A stretch of 64,000 nucleotides of DNA from Sacculina carcini (Eukaryota > Arthropoda > Thecostraca > Sacculinidae): contig OU696575.1 in NCBI GenBank assembly GCA_916048095.2, forward strand, positions 11,685,468 through 11,749,467, written 5' to 3'. This document shows, piece by piece, positions 1 to 10,886 of this stretch. The translations under genes and the position numbers were made by a program. Position 1 is the first letter of the stretch. Every line of letters starts with the position of its first letter. The notes beneath the pieces are model-generated. The model was not told the origin of the DNA. It was given only the letters and a program-made list of their open reading frames with translations, and did not search any database.

Positions 1-1438
1 TCACCGGCGGGGACGGATGTAGAGGCAAAAATGAGACTCGAAGTGAGCGGCCTTTGGAAGTCGTTCGGGATTCCCGTGGTGAATTCCATCAACACTGCAA
101 CTGATCTGCGGGCAAGGATGACTGAGACTCCAATCTTCGACGAAGCGGTAGCACTCGTGACGCGAAACATGTTTCGCAAGGTTTTCTGTCGAGCGTTCTT
201 CTCCCGACACAATCGCTGGCCTAGGTGCCTTCTACTGCCTGGAGTGAGGACGGACATAGAGAAGTCTGTTCGCGACAACAAATGGCTCGAAACAAGTCAA
301 GGCGCATGGTCGTCCTCTGATTTTGAACTGGTGATACTTGAACAAAACTTGACATACGACTACACAACGGACATGTCCGAGCTGCTGACGGACAAAGCTA
401 TCTGTACCGGCAGAGACGACTGCATCACAAATTTCGATCGTCATGCCCACTACGCCATCCACGGGATCCGGGCGCCACTCAGGAAAGGCCGTGAAAGTCG
501 GGTCCTCAGCAAGTACCTGTGTGAGTCCAATCTCTCAGTAAAGGAAGTACTCCAACATATTGAAGAAGGTACGATCCCGTACGAGTGGAGAATAATGATC
601 GGAATCATGAAAGAAAAGGAAGCGAAAATTGACAACGCGCGTTGCTTCTGCAAATTGACCCAAGAGTTGAGAGTGTACCAAACGTCGACCGAGAGGAACA
701 TCGCCAAGAACGTGTTCCCTTACATCCGAGAGCAATCCATGACAATGACCGAAAAAGTGCTTCTCGATACACTGTGCACAATGACAGCCCCGTTTGGAGC
801 CGACGAACCGAAATACGGGTTTGTGAGCCTCGACTATTCCCGATGGTGCCTGTCGATGTCGCACGACTCTTGCTCGGCGTTATTCTTGGAGCTCGATGCT
901 CTGTTCGGGCTAAAACGAGTGTTTTCCTTCTCACAGCTGTTTCCCTACCTCTGCACGGTAGTTTTCCAAGACCGGTTTAGACCTCCTCTCTTTCGGTCCG
1001 ACGAGCCAGATGATGGTCCACAGGTGTGGAGAGCCCCGACCAGGTGAATGGAAGGGATGCGACAGAAGGGTTGGACTCTCCACACCCAATGCACCATCCT
1101 GGCGGTCGCTGAGGAGCGCGGGACGACTGCGACGTTGCTTGGTCAAGGCGATAACCAAGTGATCGTCATCGAGATACCGCCACCTCACGTGTTGGATCGC
1201 CTTGGCCAATCAGCGTCGGAGTTTATGTCCGCGTTCGTCACGAGCTAGGCGAACAGGTCGGCGCTGTTGGGTATGACGCTGAAACCCGATGAAACGTGGC
1301 TGTCGACGGTGCTATTTGAATATAGCAAGGCCTATCACTTCAGAGGCGCCGCCGTCAGCTCCGCGTTGAAACGGGCTTCACGTGTCAATTCGGAGAGCAA
1401 CGACGGGATCCTTAAGTTCTCAAACAGGGTCTCGTCGT
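1..1438 (+). pseudogene. Endogenous viral element: L polymerase fragment, copy 1
   Basis: Conceptual translation in frame 1 resembles the RNA-dependent RNA polymerase part of the L protein of non-segmented negative-strand RNA viruses. Visible motifs are the palm motif A aspartate (DYSRW), a motif B-like segment (GMRQKGW) and the motif C tetrad GDNQ at 1147-1158, which is diagnostic for this virus group. In-frame stops are TGA at 1045-1047 and TAG at 1246-1248, so this copy cannot encode a functional polymerase. It aligns with 3373-4810 at a constant offset of 3372 with no indels and only about a dozen substitutions. It enters from the left window edge, so its true 5' end is unseen. Homology to copy 2 stops at 1438/1439, where retroelement sequence begins. 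The virus family is not resolved. Confidence 0.88.
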
Positions 1439-2017
1439 CGTCGCCATCGAGCCGCCATCCAGCAGCCGCACTGGTGCCGTTGCGGCTCAATGACCGACCG
1501 ATGGGGCCACCACAGTCTGTCGTGCTGCCACAACGTCGGCCGACTGCCGCGTCACACTGCCCTGAACGACATCGTCTATCACAGTTTGGCGTCGGCAGGA
1601 GTCGCGGCAGTGCTGGAACCTCGCGGTCTGAACCGAGGCGACGGCCGCCGGCCGGACGGGATCACCGTCTTTCCCTTCCGGCGCGGCAAATCGCTCGTCT
1701 GGGACGTGACGTGCACCAACACCTTCAGCAGTGCACACCTGTTGGAGGGTGCAGTCGCTCCCGGGGCAGCGGCTCGGGCGGCCGAGGAGACAAAGAAACG
1801 ACGCTACTCGGACCTGAGCCAGCGATATGACTTCGCGCCGCTGGCCATCGAAACAACCGGCGTGCTAGGGTCCGCATTCGACGACCTCATCAAGATCATC
1901 GGTCGTCGAATAACAGAGCGTTCGGGAGAGCCGCGCGAGACCGCCTGGCTCAGAGAGCGGATCAGTCTGGCGGTCGTGCGGGGCAACGCGGCAGCTATCA
2001 CCGGGTTGCTGAACTGA
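1439..2017 (+). mobile_element. 3' end of an RLE-type non-LTR retrotransposon (zinc knuckle plus restriction-like endonuclease)
   Basis: The reading frame 1382-2017 (frame 2) holds, after the viral segment, a Cys-His knuckle (CRCG, then HHSLSC), then RH..LND, and then RPDG followed 13-14 residues later by WDVT. This is the C-terminal arrangement of retroelements that use a PD-(D/E)XK restriction-like endonuclease (R2/NeSL-like groups and relatives). The frame ends at TGA 2015-2017. Everything 5' of the knuckle, including the reverse transcriptase, is missing, as expected for a 5'-truncated copy. The element is in the same orientation as the viral fragment it abuts. Its endonuclease domain is open, but the fragment is not autonomous. 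Confidence 0.75.
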
Positions 2018-2121
2018 TGTGTTTGTGTGTGTGTGTGTGTGTTTGTCAGTTGTATATCGTGTTTTGTATGACTGTATGATTGTGTATGTATAATATAAAT
2101 TGTGTGTGTGTGTGTGTTTTA
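2018..2121. repeat. (TG)n-rich tract
   Basis: Two TG-rich runs (about 2018-2045 and 2100-2117) sit directly after the RLE stop codon and may be part of its 3' UTR or tail. Confidence 0.8.
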
Positions 2122-3026
2122 ACATTTGATCCTTACATAGCAGAAATATGTCGCCTCTGCCACTTTCAAATACGCCGCATTTACTATATTCGTAAATTCA
2201 TTGATATCTCTGCTGCTCATAAACTGGCTAATTCCTTTATATTATCTAAAGTTATGTATTGCTGTTCTCTCTTTCTATCTCTCAATCATCGCCAACTCCG
2301 AAAAATTCAGTCAATTATTAATAAGGCATGTCGTCTTGTTTATTTCCTCCCTTATGGTTCTCATGTTTCTCCCTATCTTCTGAAATTAGGGTGGCTTCCT
2401 ATCAAGGCCTTAATTGAATTCCGTATTTGTATATTAATTCACTCTGCTCTTTTGTTCCACAAGCCTGATTACATTTTCAAGCTGTTATCCTATAAATCCA
2501 ACTCCTACTCTCTCAATCTCAGATCTGCTAACAGACTTTTGTTATCCGAGCCTCCATTTCCTTCTCGTCACTCGCATTTTCATCGTTCTTTTTCAATTCA
2601 AGGTCCTCGCATTTATAATAGGCTTCCGCTCTCTCTCCGGTCTATTCAATCGATGTATTCTTTCAAAAAGCAATGCAGAAAACACTTCCTTATTCAATCT
2701 TTTTCTTACATAGGATCTGGACAGTCGCGGCGCGTCACTATTTCTCCATCTTGCCATATTTAACTGTCATTGTTGTAATCTAAACCGACATTATATTTTG
2801 AGTGTGGGTGTGATAATATGTACATATATGTACATAATGTGACATACATGTATATATATGCTCGTCTCATTTGCTGTGTAGATTATCTAAATATGCACTT
2901 TCTCAAAATCTCTATTCAGTTATTTAGTATGTATGTGTATGCTTTCGCGTGTATGTGTGTGTGTGTGGTTTGTTCATGAAAAAAACAAACAAAAAAATCA
3001 AAAAACAAAAAACAAAAAAACAAAAC
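2122..3026 (+). mobile_element. 5'-truncated L2/CR1-like non-LTR retrotransposon fragment
   Basis: The frame ending at 2763 encodes the C-terminal part of a reverse-transcriptase ORF2 (LANSFILSKV, LSLNHRQLRK, INKACR, GPRIYNRLP). It matches the region 13350-13890 of the larger element in this window at the protein level, roughly 60% by eye. The catalytic RT domain and the endonuclease are absent. About 210 bases of AT-rich 3' UTR follow, ending in an A-rich tail (about 2978-3026). The fragment lies between the two viral copies and in the same orientation. Confidence 0.75.
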
Positions 3027-3060
3027 TGCCAATGTCATTGTTCTCATTTTCTTGATGTGT

Positions 3061-6000
3061 TAACTATGTCACACTTGTATGTTGTTCATACCTGTGTTCG
3101 AGGGTTCCCTGCTCTATAGTCGCATCGCCGATGTGTACCAGAAGTACGGAGACTTTAGCCTGTATAATGAGGTGACACGCTTCCTGGAGGCTGGGCGTCG
3201 AGACCTGATTGCCCACGGTAATCTGTTCGCCAATGTTTGGAAACTGATCCCTTCGCTCGGGATTGCTGTAGTTTTGGAAGGCCACGAGCGCATCATGCGG
3301 CACACCTTCAGCCAGCAGATGAGGAGGACGGAGAGATGCATTACCCAGACCCACATGTACCGCTACATGATGTCACCGGCGGGGACGGATGTAGAGGCAA
3401 AAATGAGACTCGAAGTGAGCGGCCTTTGGAAGTCGTTCGGGTTTCCCGTGGTGAATTCCATCAACACTGCAACTGATCTGCGGGCAAGGATGACTGAGAC
3501 TCCAATCTTCGACGAAGCGGTAGCACTCGAGACGCGAAACATGTTTCGCAAGGTTTTCTGTCGAGCGTTCTTCTCCCGACACAATCGCTGGCCTAGGTGC
3601 CTTCTACTGCCTGGAGTGAGGACGGACATAGAGAAGTCTGTTCGCGACAACAAATGACTCGAAACAAGTCAAGGCGCATGGTCGTCCTCTGATTTTGAAC
3701 TGGTGATACTTGAACAAAACTTGACATACGACTACACAACGGACATGTCCGAGCTGCTGACGGACAAAGCTCTCTGTACCGGCAGAGACGACTGCATCAC
3801 AAACTTCGATCGTCATGCCCACTACGCCATCCACGGGATCCGGGCGCCACTCAGGAAAGGCCGTGAAAGTCGGGTCCTCAGCAAGTACCTGTGTGAGTCC
3901 AATCTCTCAGTAAAGGAAGTACTCCAACATATTGAAGAAGGTACGATCCCGTACGAGTGGAGAATAATGATCGGAATCATGAAAGAAAAGGAAGCGAAAA
4001 TTGACAACGCGCGTTGCTTCTGCAAATTGACCCAAGAGTTGAGAGTGTACCAAACGTCGACCGAGAGGAACATCGCCAAGAACGTGTTCCCTTACATCCG
4101 AGAGCAATCCATGACAATGACCGAAAAAGTGCTTCTCGATACACTGTGCACAATGACAGCCCCGTTTGGAGCCGACGAACCGAAATACGGGTTTGTGAGC
4201 CTCGACTATTCCCGATGGTGCCTTTCGATGTCGCACGACTCTTGCTCGGCGTTATTCTTGGAGCTCGATGCTCTGTTCGGGCTAAAACGAGTGTTTTCCT
4301 TCTCACAGCTGTTTCCCTACATCTGCACGGTAGTTTTCCAAGACCGGTTTAGACCTCCTCTCTTTCGGTCCGACGAGCCAGATGATGGTCCACAGGTGTG
4401 GAGAGCCCCGACCAGGTGGATGGAAGGGATGCGACAGAAGGGTTGGACTCTCCACACCCAATGCACCATCCTGGCGGTCGCTGAGGAGCGCGGGACGACT
4501 GCGACGTTGCTTGGACAAGGCGATAACCAAGTGATCGTCATCGAGATACCGCCACCTCACGTGTTGGATCGCCTTGGCCAATCAGCGTCGGAGTTTATTT
4601 CCGCGTTCGTCACGAGCTAGGCGAACAGGTCGGCGCTGTTGGGTATGACGCTGAAACCCGATTAAACGTGGCTGTCGACGGTGCTATTTGAATATAGCAA
4701 GGCCTATCACTTCAGAGGCGCCGCCGTCAGCTCCGCGTTGAAACGGGCTTCACGTGTCAATTCGGAGAGCAACGACGGGATCCTTAAGTTCTCAAACAGG
4801 GTCTCGTCGTTGTTTTCTTCTGGTGCGACCGTTGCAGGGGTAGAATACACGCCACACAGTGCCTACCTGTTGACGCTCATCGAATGTTGCGACGTGCTCT
4901 ACGACGAATTTTGTAACTTGTGGGCTGAAGAAGACGTGTGTACATTGCTGTCGGTCCCTGCCTGTGTAGGAGGGCTTCCGGTAATGCTCTTCAGTGATTT
5001 CCGTTTCAGAGGGATTCTCAGATTCTCTCTCAGACTGCGTTTCTTGGTTATCATTTGTGTCTCAGGCGGATCGTGTTCTTTTCTCATCAATCTCACGACT
5101 GATATATCTCACACCCTCGCCGAGACGCGACCTGGAGTTGTTGTTGCTCAACCCCTTCGCTCTGAACCTGGGAGTGCCTCACACGGCCGAGAATGTGATA
5201 CGCCGACGTGTGAAGGATGATTTACCAATGATAGTGAGAAATCCTGACATTGCTGGACTCTTCTCTGTTCAATCTGCACAACAGAGGAAGGAACTGATCT
5301 CGGACCTCTTAACCATCACTCCGTTCAACCCACGAGTTGCTGCCCACCTATTTAAGTTATCAAACGTCGCCCTCAGCGACAAGGTGGTGGGGCAGTATAG
5401 CACCTCTCATACTGTCCGGCAAACTCTTGAACGGAGTGAGGGAACGGACATTTCAGAAACCGATTTCCGCCAGATGGTCAGTGCTATGGACGAAGGGTTG
5501 ATCACTTACATGCGCACTCGACTCACCCACGCAGATGTACGGAGTATCGAATCGGTTTTACTACACCCGTCTTCATCATGTAGCAACTCGATTGCACAAA
5601 TGCTGAGAGAAAGATCATGGGACAGGAGCATGGAAGGAGTGACAATGCCCAGTACCACAGAACAATGCCTACTATCACGGTGGGATTCGGATGTGATTGA
5701 TCCCAGCCGCTCGATCCTTATCACAGTTGGCAGCTCCTCAGGCAAGCTCTCGACACGTGGACCTCACAAGCCCTACGTAGGCTCATTAACGGCGATGAGC
5801 ACCCGACGATCAAACTTGGCTATCATAGATAGCACATCTATGGTTTCTTCGCTTAAGCAAATAACAGATATGCTCTCGTGGGTTGTGGGTGACGACTCAA
5901 ACCTCGCAACACTTCTTCTCAAAATGTGCTCTGAAAACACTACTGTTAACATCGATGACCTGGTAAAAGTGACCCGCAACGTTGTGGGTGGTTCCGTACA

Positions 6001-8139
6001 ACACCGCCTGCTTGATGACTAATCGTCCCACGGTGCAATGATAAACTCATTGTACAACTATTGTACTCATTGCATCGTGGCGACTGATACTGCAATACAA
6101 TTTGCCAAGCAATCGACAGACTATACGCTCTGTTTTCAGGCTTCGATCCTGTGCGCCTTGTCTAGGCTGTGTATTCTTGAGGCTGAAAACGTGGAAACAT
6201 CCGGCAAATGGGCACTTAGCTTCAACTGTCATGAGTGCACAGTGGAGGTGGGACGATCCTGCTTCGACTTACCAGCGCCACCGACGTACAGCGGACTGCC
6301 TCTTGGGATGCAGGTGACGGAGATCGCGGTAAGTGGGACGGATAATAAGGAGGAGCGTGAAATCGTTGACGCTAGTACAGGACTTGCGTATTACGCCGCC
6401 GACAAGTAGACGACACACATGACCCAATGGGAGAGCAGACATCTGCAGAGCGTGGACATCGGCTCTTCGCATGCATCGGGGCTACCGGGATTCGGTAATC
6501 TGACTGAGATGTCTCTCACTGACCTCAACACGTGTGTACACGGGATTGCACTCTACCTCATCGAACAAGTCGGAGATATTCCTAGAGCTGTCGCGCTTGT
6601 AAGCCGGCTGGCATCTTTCGCGGGAGATGACTCACCCATGAGCCAGCTCGCACGATCGGCTGTGATGAGTGGGCTCAGACATCCTCTGCTCAAGGTCTCG
6701 AACAGGACTGGAGGGACTGCGGTATCTCGGATCGCTGCTTCTCTGACACGACGATTGCTTCGCTTACTCTCTGAGCCTAGTCGCCTTCTCAACTATATGT
6801 TTCTACCTTCACACTACACTTCCGATCGATTTCTCTCCTTCTCTTTGACCATGAAACGTGTGATGAAGCTGCCCGCGAGAGCAGTAAGGCTTAGCTGCCT
6901 CGAGGACGAAGCTACATATATTCAGGCTGCCCGCTCACGTGGCAGAGTTACAGCGAGCGACACGTCAGGCGTTGTTCCGAGAATCCGGGCCTTCGACAAT
7001 CGGTGGCTGAGGCTGAGCGAGGACAACAAGAACCGTCTCAAGCCTTGGCATCAGGACCCATTTGCAGATGCCAACATAGCTTGGTGTCTGGGCTCGGAAG
7101 AGAGGTGCTCACAAGATTTGTTAGCAATTCCGATCCCCGAGGCACCTACAAGGATTGTGAGCTATTCCGACAGGTCGGGGGAGTGTTTCGCTGCTCTCTC
7201 GCACAGGTTCGCAAACCTCGCACCGGGTGTAGTCGTGTTGCCGCTGGGACGGATTGAGAACGCTATAGATGTCAACATAGAACCGTGCGCAGTGAGGTCG
7301 AGAGTGGAGAGTGTGGGTGCGGGTTGGCACTTGATGTGGCAGAAACACTACGATGTAGCATGATTCAACGCCTACCCGTGCTCAGTTCCACGGATCTGAG
7401 TGTGTCGTGTGAGGTATTGCAAGGAGTGCAGTCAGGAATCAGGTGTTTGGTACTGACAAGCCGCTTTTTCTACGGGAAGGCTGAGCACTGCTGGAAGTGC
7501 ATTCTTGGACGAAAATACTGGGTTTATGGACTCACAGGCGACAGGCAATGTGATATCCTAGAAATGATGCCGGCGATACCAGACTATCGAGGTGCGACAA
7601 GAGATATGGAGAGCTGCGTGGCGACTGCGTCTACGTTCGACAGTACATGGCACCTTGAGTGCTTGCAGAGGAGTGAAATCATGCGGGAGGAGTACCTAGG
7701 AGGTTTCAAGGATCAAGTTTCTATTGAAGACAGTCTAATCACAGAATCGAAGGAGTTTATTAAGGCCTTGCAAGGGATGACGAGGGAGAGTCTGTCCAGG
7801 AGGAGGACCCTGTCTCATACACACGGTCGCGGTCGGGCCCGGATGATCCGGCGACATCTGCGTGGGATCGTTCGTAACTTTACTGTTATGCAGTTTCTGT
7901 GTACAACTAGGCCAGCAGCCGTCTCTATCCGTGTGCATTTGCACATTGTGTTGGGAAGATACAAGCTTTGCTGGCGGCCGGAGTACAGACATGCATCGGA
8001 GTTTGAGCTGGATTCCAGGGATTGTGATGTCGCTTTGAGTCGAGACGATATGCTTGTCTTATGGATGATCGGTCGAGATCTGTGTTTTTGCGAGGCGGGG
8101 GCGTTTGCTCAAGCGTTTGGGCGTTTTAATGCTTGTTGA
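3061..8139 (+). pseudogene. Endogenous viral element: nearly full-length L protein gene, copy 2
   Basis: About 5 kb encodes a degenerate L protein (RNA polymerase plus mRNA capping enzyme) of a Mononegavirales/Jingchuvirales-type virus. Polymerase motifs: A at 4204-4218, B at about 4420-4446, GDNQ at 4519-4530. Capping (PRNTase) motifs follow in the usual order: R-x3-W at 5606-5620 with GVT at 5636-5644; Y-x-GS-x-T at 5774-5791; a lone Trp at 5879-5881; His-Arg at 6002-6007; Phe-Gln at 6134-6139. Breaks: TGA 3655-3657, TAG 4618-4620, TAA 4663-4665, a frame 1-to-2 shift near 5010, TAA 6020-6022, TAG 6407-6409, and a frame 2-to-1 shift near 7285-7363. The last frame stops at 8137-8139. The extreme N-terminus is missing. 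A methyltransferase motif after 6419 is not clear to me. Some open stretches exceed 900 bases, which suggests a fairly recent insertion. Confidence 0.9.
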
Positions 8140-8271
8140 CCTGTGATGTAGTGTATCTTTATCGCCTACCACGTGTCTGAGTTGTGTTTGTGCTTTGCGG
8201 CGGTAGGGTACTGTGCTCTCGCGTTTGGCATCTGTGTGCGCTTTTTATATCAATTGTATGCTTGTTGGTTT

Positions 8272-8278
8272 AAAAAAA
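8272..8278 (+). terminator. A7 run after the viral L frame, possible viral gene-end signal
   Basis: Seven consecutive A, preceded by TTT, lie about 130 bases after the last L stop. Negative-strand RNA viruses use a short homopolymer as the slippage site for polyadenylation at gene ends. The match here is only a short A run, so this is weak. Confidence 0.25.
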
Positions 8279-8320
8279 GTATAAGAGTGATGCGTTGGCG
8301 GTGTCTGAATTCTTTATCTG

Positions 8321-8328
8321 TGTGTGTG

Positions 8329-8375
<47 letters not shown>

Positions 8376-8388
8376 GTGTGTGTGTCTG
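8321..8388. repeat. (TG)n microsatellite between the viral copy and the L2-like element
   Basis: A nearly pure TG run, with CG interruptions, that ends exactly where retroelement ORF1 similarity begins. Confidence 0.9.
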
Positions 8389-8690
8389 AAAGGAAACGTG
8401 AAACGAGTCTCCGAGGCCCTCAAGTCTGTGCCCATCGTCAAGATGAAGACAACCAAGCGTGGCGCAATCGAAGTGAGTCTCCCTGACTCAAAAGCAGCCG
8501 ACAATGCGATACTGGTGATGAAGACTGACAGCCAGCTCAAAGCTTCCTGCCGTGGTCAGATCGTGCCTAAACTTACGATAACGTCAGTCAGTTCTGACAT
8601 CGCAGATACTGAAATTCGTGAAGCTGTGTGCCGAAAAAACGCTGAAGTCAAAGCGGCCATCAAGCATGCATCTGACTTCAAGGTGCTTTT
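8389..8690 (+). pseudogene. ORF1 (gag-like) of the outer L2-like element, first part
   Basis: Open frame encoding a segment with VKMKTTKRG, LPDSKAA, VPKLTI and EAVCRKN. This is the N-terminal half of a retroelement ORF1 that normally precedes CCHC zinc knuckles. The missing continuation appears at about 10510, after the inserted element. Confidence 0.65.
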
Positions 8691-10509
8691 GTGCCTTACC
8701 TTCTCCACCTTATCAACTCTTCTTTTCTGCATGGTGTTTTCTTCCCAGACAAACATGCTATTGTTCGACCCATTATAAAAAAACCTACTCTTGATCCCGC
8801 TGCTCTCACCAATTACCGTCCTATATCTCTCCTCAGTCTTCCCTCCAAACTCCTTGAATCCGCTATTTCATTGCAACTCTCTCCTTACATCTCTAAATTC
8901 CTTGACCCGTGTCAATCTGGTTTCCGCTCTGCTCACTCTACTGAATCTGTACTTATTTCCTTGTGTAATGATACCTTTCACACTTCTCCTACCGTCAATC
9001 TGTCCTCTTGGTATTACTTGATCTGTCCTCGGCTTTTGATCTTGTTAGTCACCCTATTATTATTCGTGATCTTTCCTGTTTGGGTCTATCTTCTTCCGCC
9101 CTTTCTCTTCTGAAATCTTACCTCACTGATCGTACTTACTCAGTTGACTTCAATTCCTCTACCTCTGCTCACTTCCCTCTTCGATCTGGTGTTCCCCAAG
9201 GTCCTTGGCCCACAATTATTTAATCTTTATATGTCTTCTCTTTGCCCTGTTCTCCGAAAACATTCCATTACTTTCAAAATATATGCCGATGACATCCAAT
9301 TCCTCATTCCTGTCACTCCTGATACTCCCTCCTTTCTCTCTGATATACTTTCTGAAATTTCCTCATGGGCCGCCTCTCGGCAGTTGTACTTAAATACTTC
9401 TAAGTCTGAGTTCATCGTCCTCCATCCACCACGTATTTCACCTCCTCTTCTCCCATTTCCTATCTCAACTGCTGTTCGCAATCTCGGCTCTATCTTTGTC
9501 TCTTCGCTCTCCTGCTTTGACAATATCGTTTCTGTCGCCCGCACTTGTCGTCTTATTCTGCGCTCTCTCTACCCTATACGTCCCTATCTTGATAAAAATT
9601 CCGCCATCACCCTTGTTCATACTCTCATTTTCCCCAGGTTAGACTACTGCAACTCGCTTTACTTTAGTGCTCCTCGTTCTCATCTCTTAATCCTTCAGCG
9701 TGTGATCAACCAATCTTGTCGATTTGTCTTTCATCCTAACTTTTCTCGCCACACGTCTCACCTACTTTTTCAACTCCACTGGCTTCCTATCATCCCACGA
9801 ATTCATTTTCGCCTTTGCTGTCTCATTTACAAGCTTTTGCATGATCCTCACCAACCTTCTTATCTTGCTAATCTTTTGTCTCCCACTGACTCACACTCCT
9901 CTCGTCGCCCTCTTCCTCTCGCTTGTCCTCGTGCATCTAATGAATCTTCCTGGTCCTCTAAATCGTTCTTCTTTTACGCCCCTCGCTTGTATAATTCTCT
10001 TCCCTCTCATATCACCCGCGCCTCTTCATTTCGGTCATTCCGCCGTCGGCTTCGCCTGTACCTTTTTGACATTTCATTTGATCCCGTCTCTCACTCTCTC
10101 TCTCCTTTCGCCTCTCTGTGATATTGTTTGAACTATTTCTCCGTTTCATGATTGTTTCAATTATCCTCGTTGTCTTATTTTTCCCTGTCTTGAGCACAGT
10201 TACTGCTTCCTTTCCTTCCTTGCTGCTTTATTTATTCTATTGTGAATGTTCTCTGTAATAATTCTCTGTCGATTTTATTGTTCGAACATACCACTTGATT
10301 TTTTGGAACTGTGCCCTTTGTGCTTGTGCTTGCTATTTACCAATTTCGGTTGTTTTGTGACTTCTCTTTCTTTTACTTGCTCATTTCTCCCATATTCTTT
10401 ACAATTGTCGCTTTATCTCAATTGATGCTTTCCGTTTTTCGCGCTTGTGTTTTACCGGCGCTATAGCAAATACACGTTGTTGTTGTTGTTGCTTTTTGTT
10501 TGTTGTTTG
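8691..10509 (+). mobile_element. Inner 5'-truncated L2/CR1-like element inserted in ORF1
   Basis: Encodes an RT domain split over shifted frames: NYRPISLLS at about 8813, SGFRSAHSTE, GVPQG, then YADD at about 9282-9293 and a long frame 9144-10121 covering the RT C-terminus (WLPIIPRIHFR, PRLYNSLPSHI). A frame shift separates GVPQG from the YADD block, so it is not functional. The 3' UTR ends in a GTT-rich tail at about 10474-10525, beyond which ORF1 of the host element resumes. It belongs to the same broad clade as the outer element but is clearly divergent from it. Confidence 0.8.
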
Positions 10510-10884
10510 TTTGTTGTTGTTGTTGCCGCCGTTTCTCCTGCCATCCGTGACATCGTGATGAAGTCCGGATACTTGTACCTGGGTGACCGACGGTGTGTGG
10601 TGCACGACCGCTACTGGGTCACTCGCTGTGCCAAGTGCCAGCGCCACGGCCACACGGCTGACAAGTGCCAGGCCCGCGAGAACACTTGTGGCTGGTGTGC
10701 AGGCAAACACGCCACAAAGTCGTGTCGCTTGAACGATGTGCGCAAATGCGCCAACTGTGTGCGAGCTGGCCGTGGCAACGCCAGCCACTCGTCATTCGAC
10801 CCTGCATGCCCCTGTCTCATCTCGGCGAGGACTCATGTCTTCCATCGCACCCAGATCAGCGATGACAGCCGTCCGGGAAACTGA
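10510..10884 (+). pseudogene. ORF1 of the outer L2-like element, second part with zinc knuckles
   Basis: Contains tandem Cys-His knuckles (CAKCQRHGHTADKC, CGWCAGKHATKSC, and a third starting CANC). This is the nucleic-acid-binding part of a non-LTR retroelement ORF1 protein, which coats the element RNA. It stops at TGA 10882-10884, two bases before the ATG of ORF2, so ORF2 may have been expressed by reinitiation. Confidence 0.8.
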
Positions 10885-10886
10885 TT

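Noticed and set aside
232..1209. Minus-strand frames repeated at 3604-4581
   Set aside because: They are shadows of the viral L sequence and are duplicated only because the L fragment is.
3655..6409. Alternative genetic code explaining the stops in the viral frame
   Set aside because: All three stop codons occur, two are Trp (TGG) and one is Glu (GAA) in the sister copy, and frameshifts are also present; ordinary mutation explains them.
3061..8139. Active viral genome or viral contamination
   Set aside because: Several stops and two frameshifts, a duplicated copy with shared decay, and flanking host retroelements show that it is integrated and defunct.
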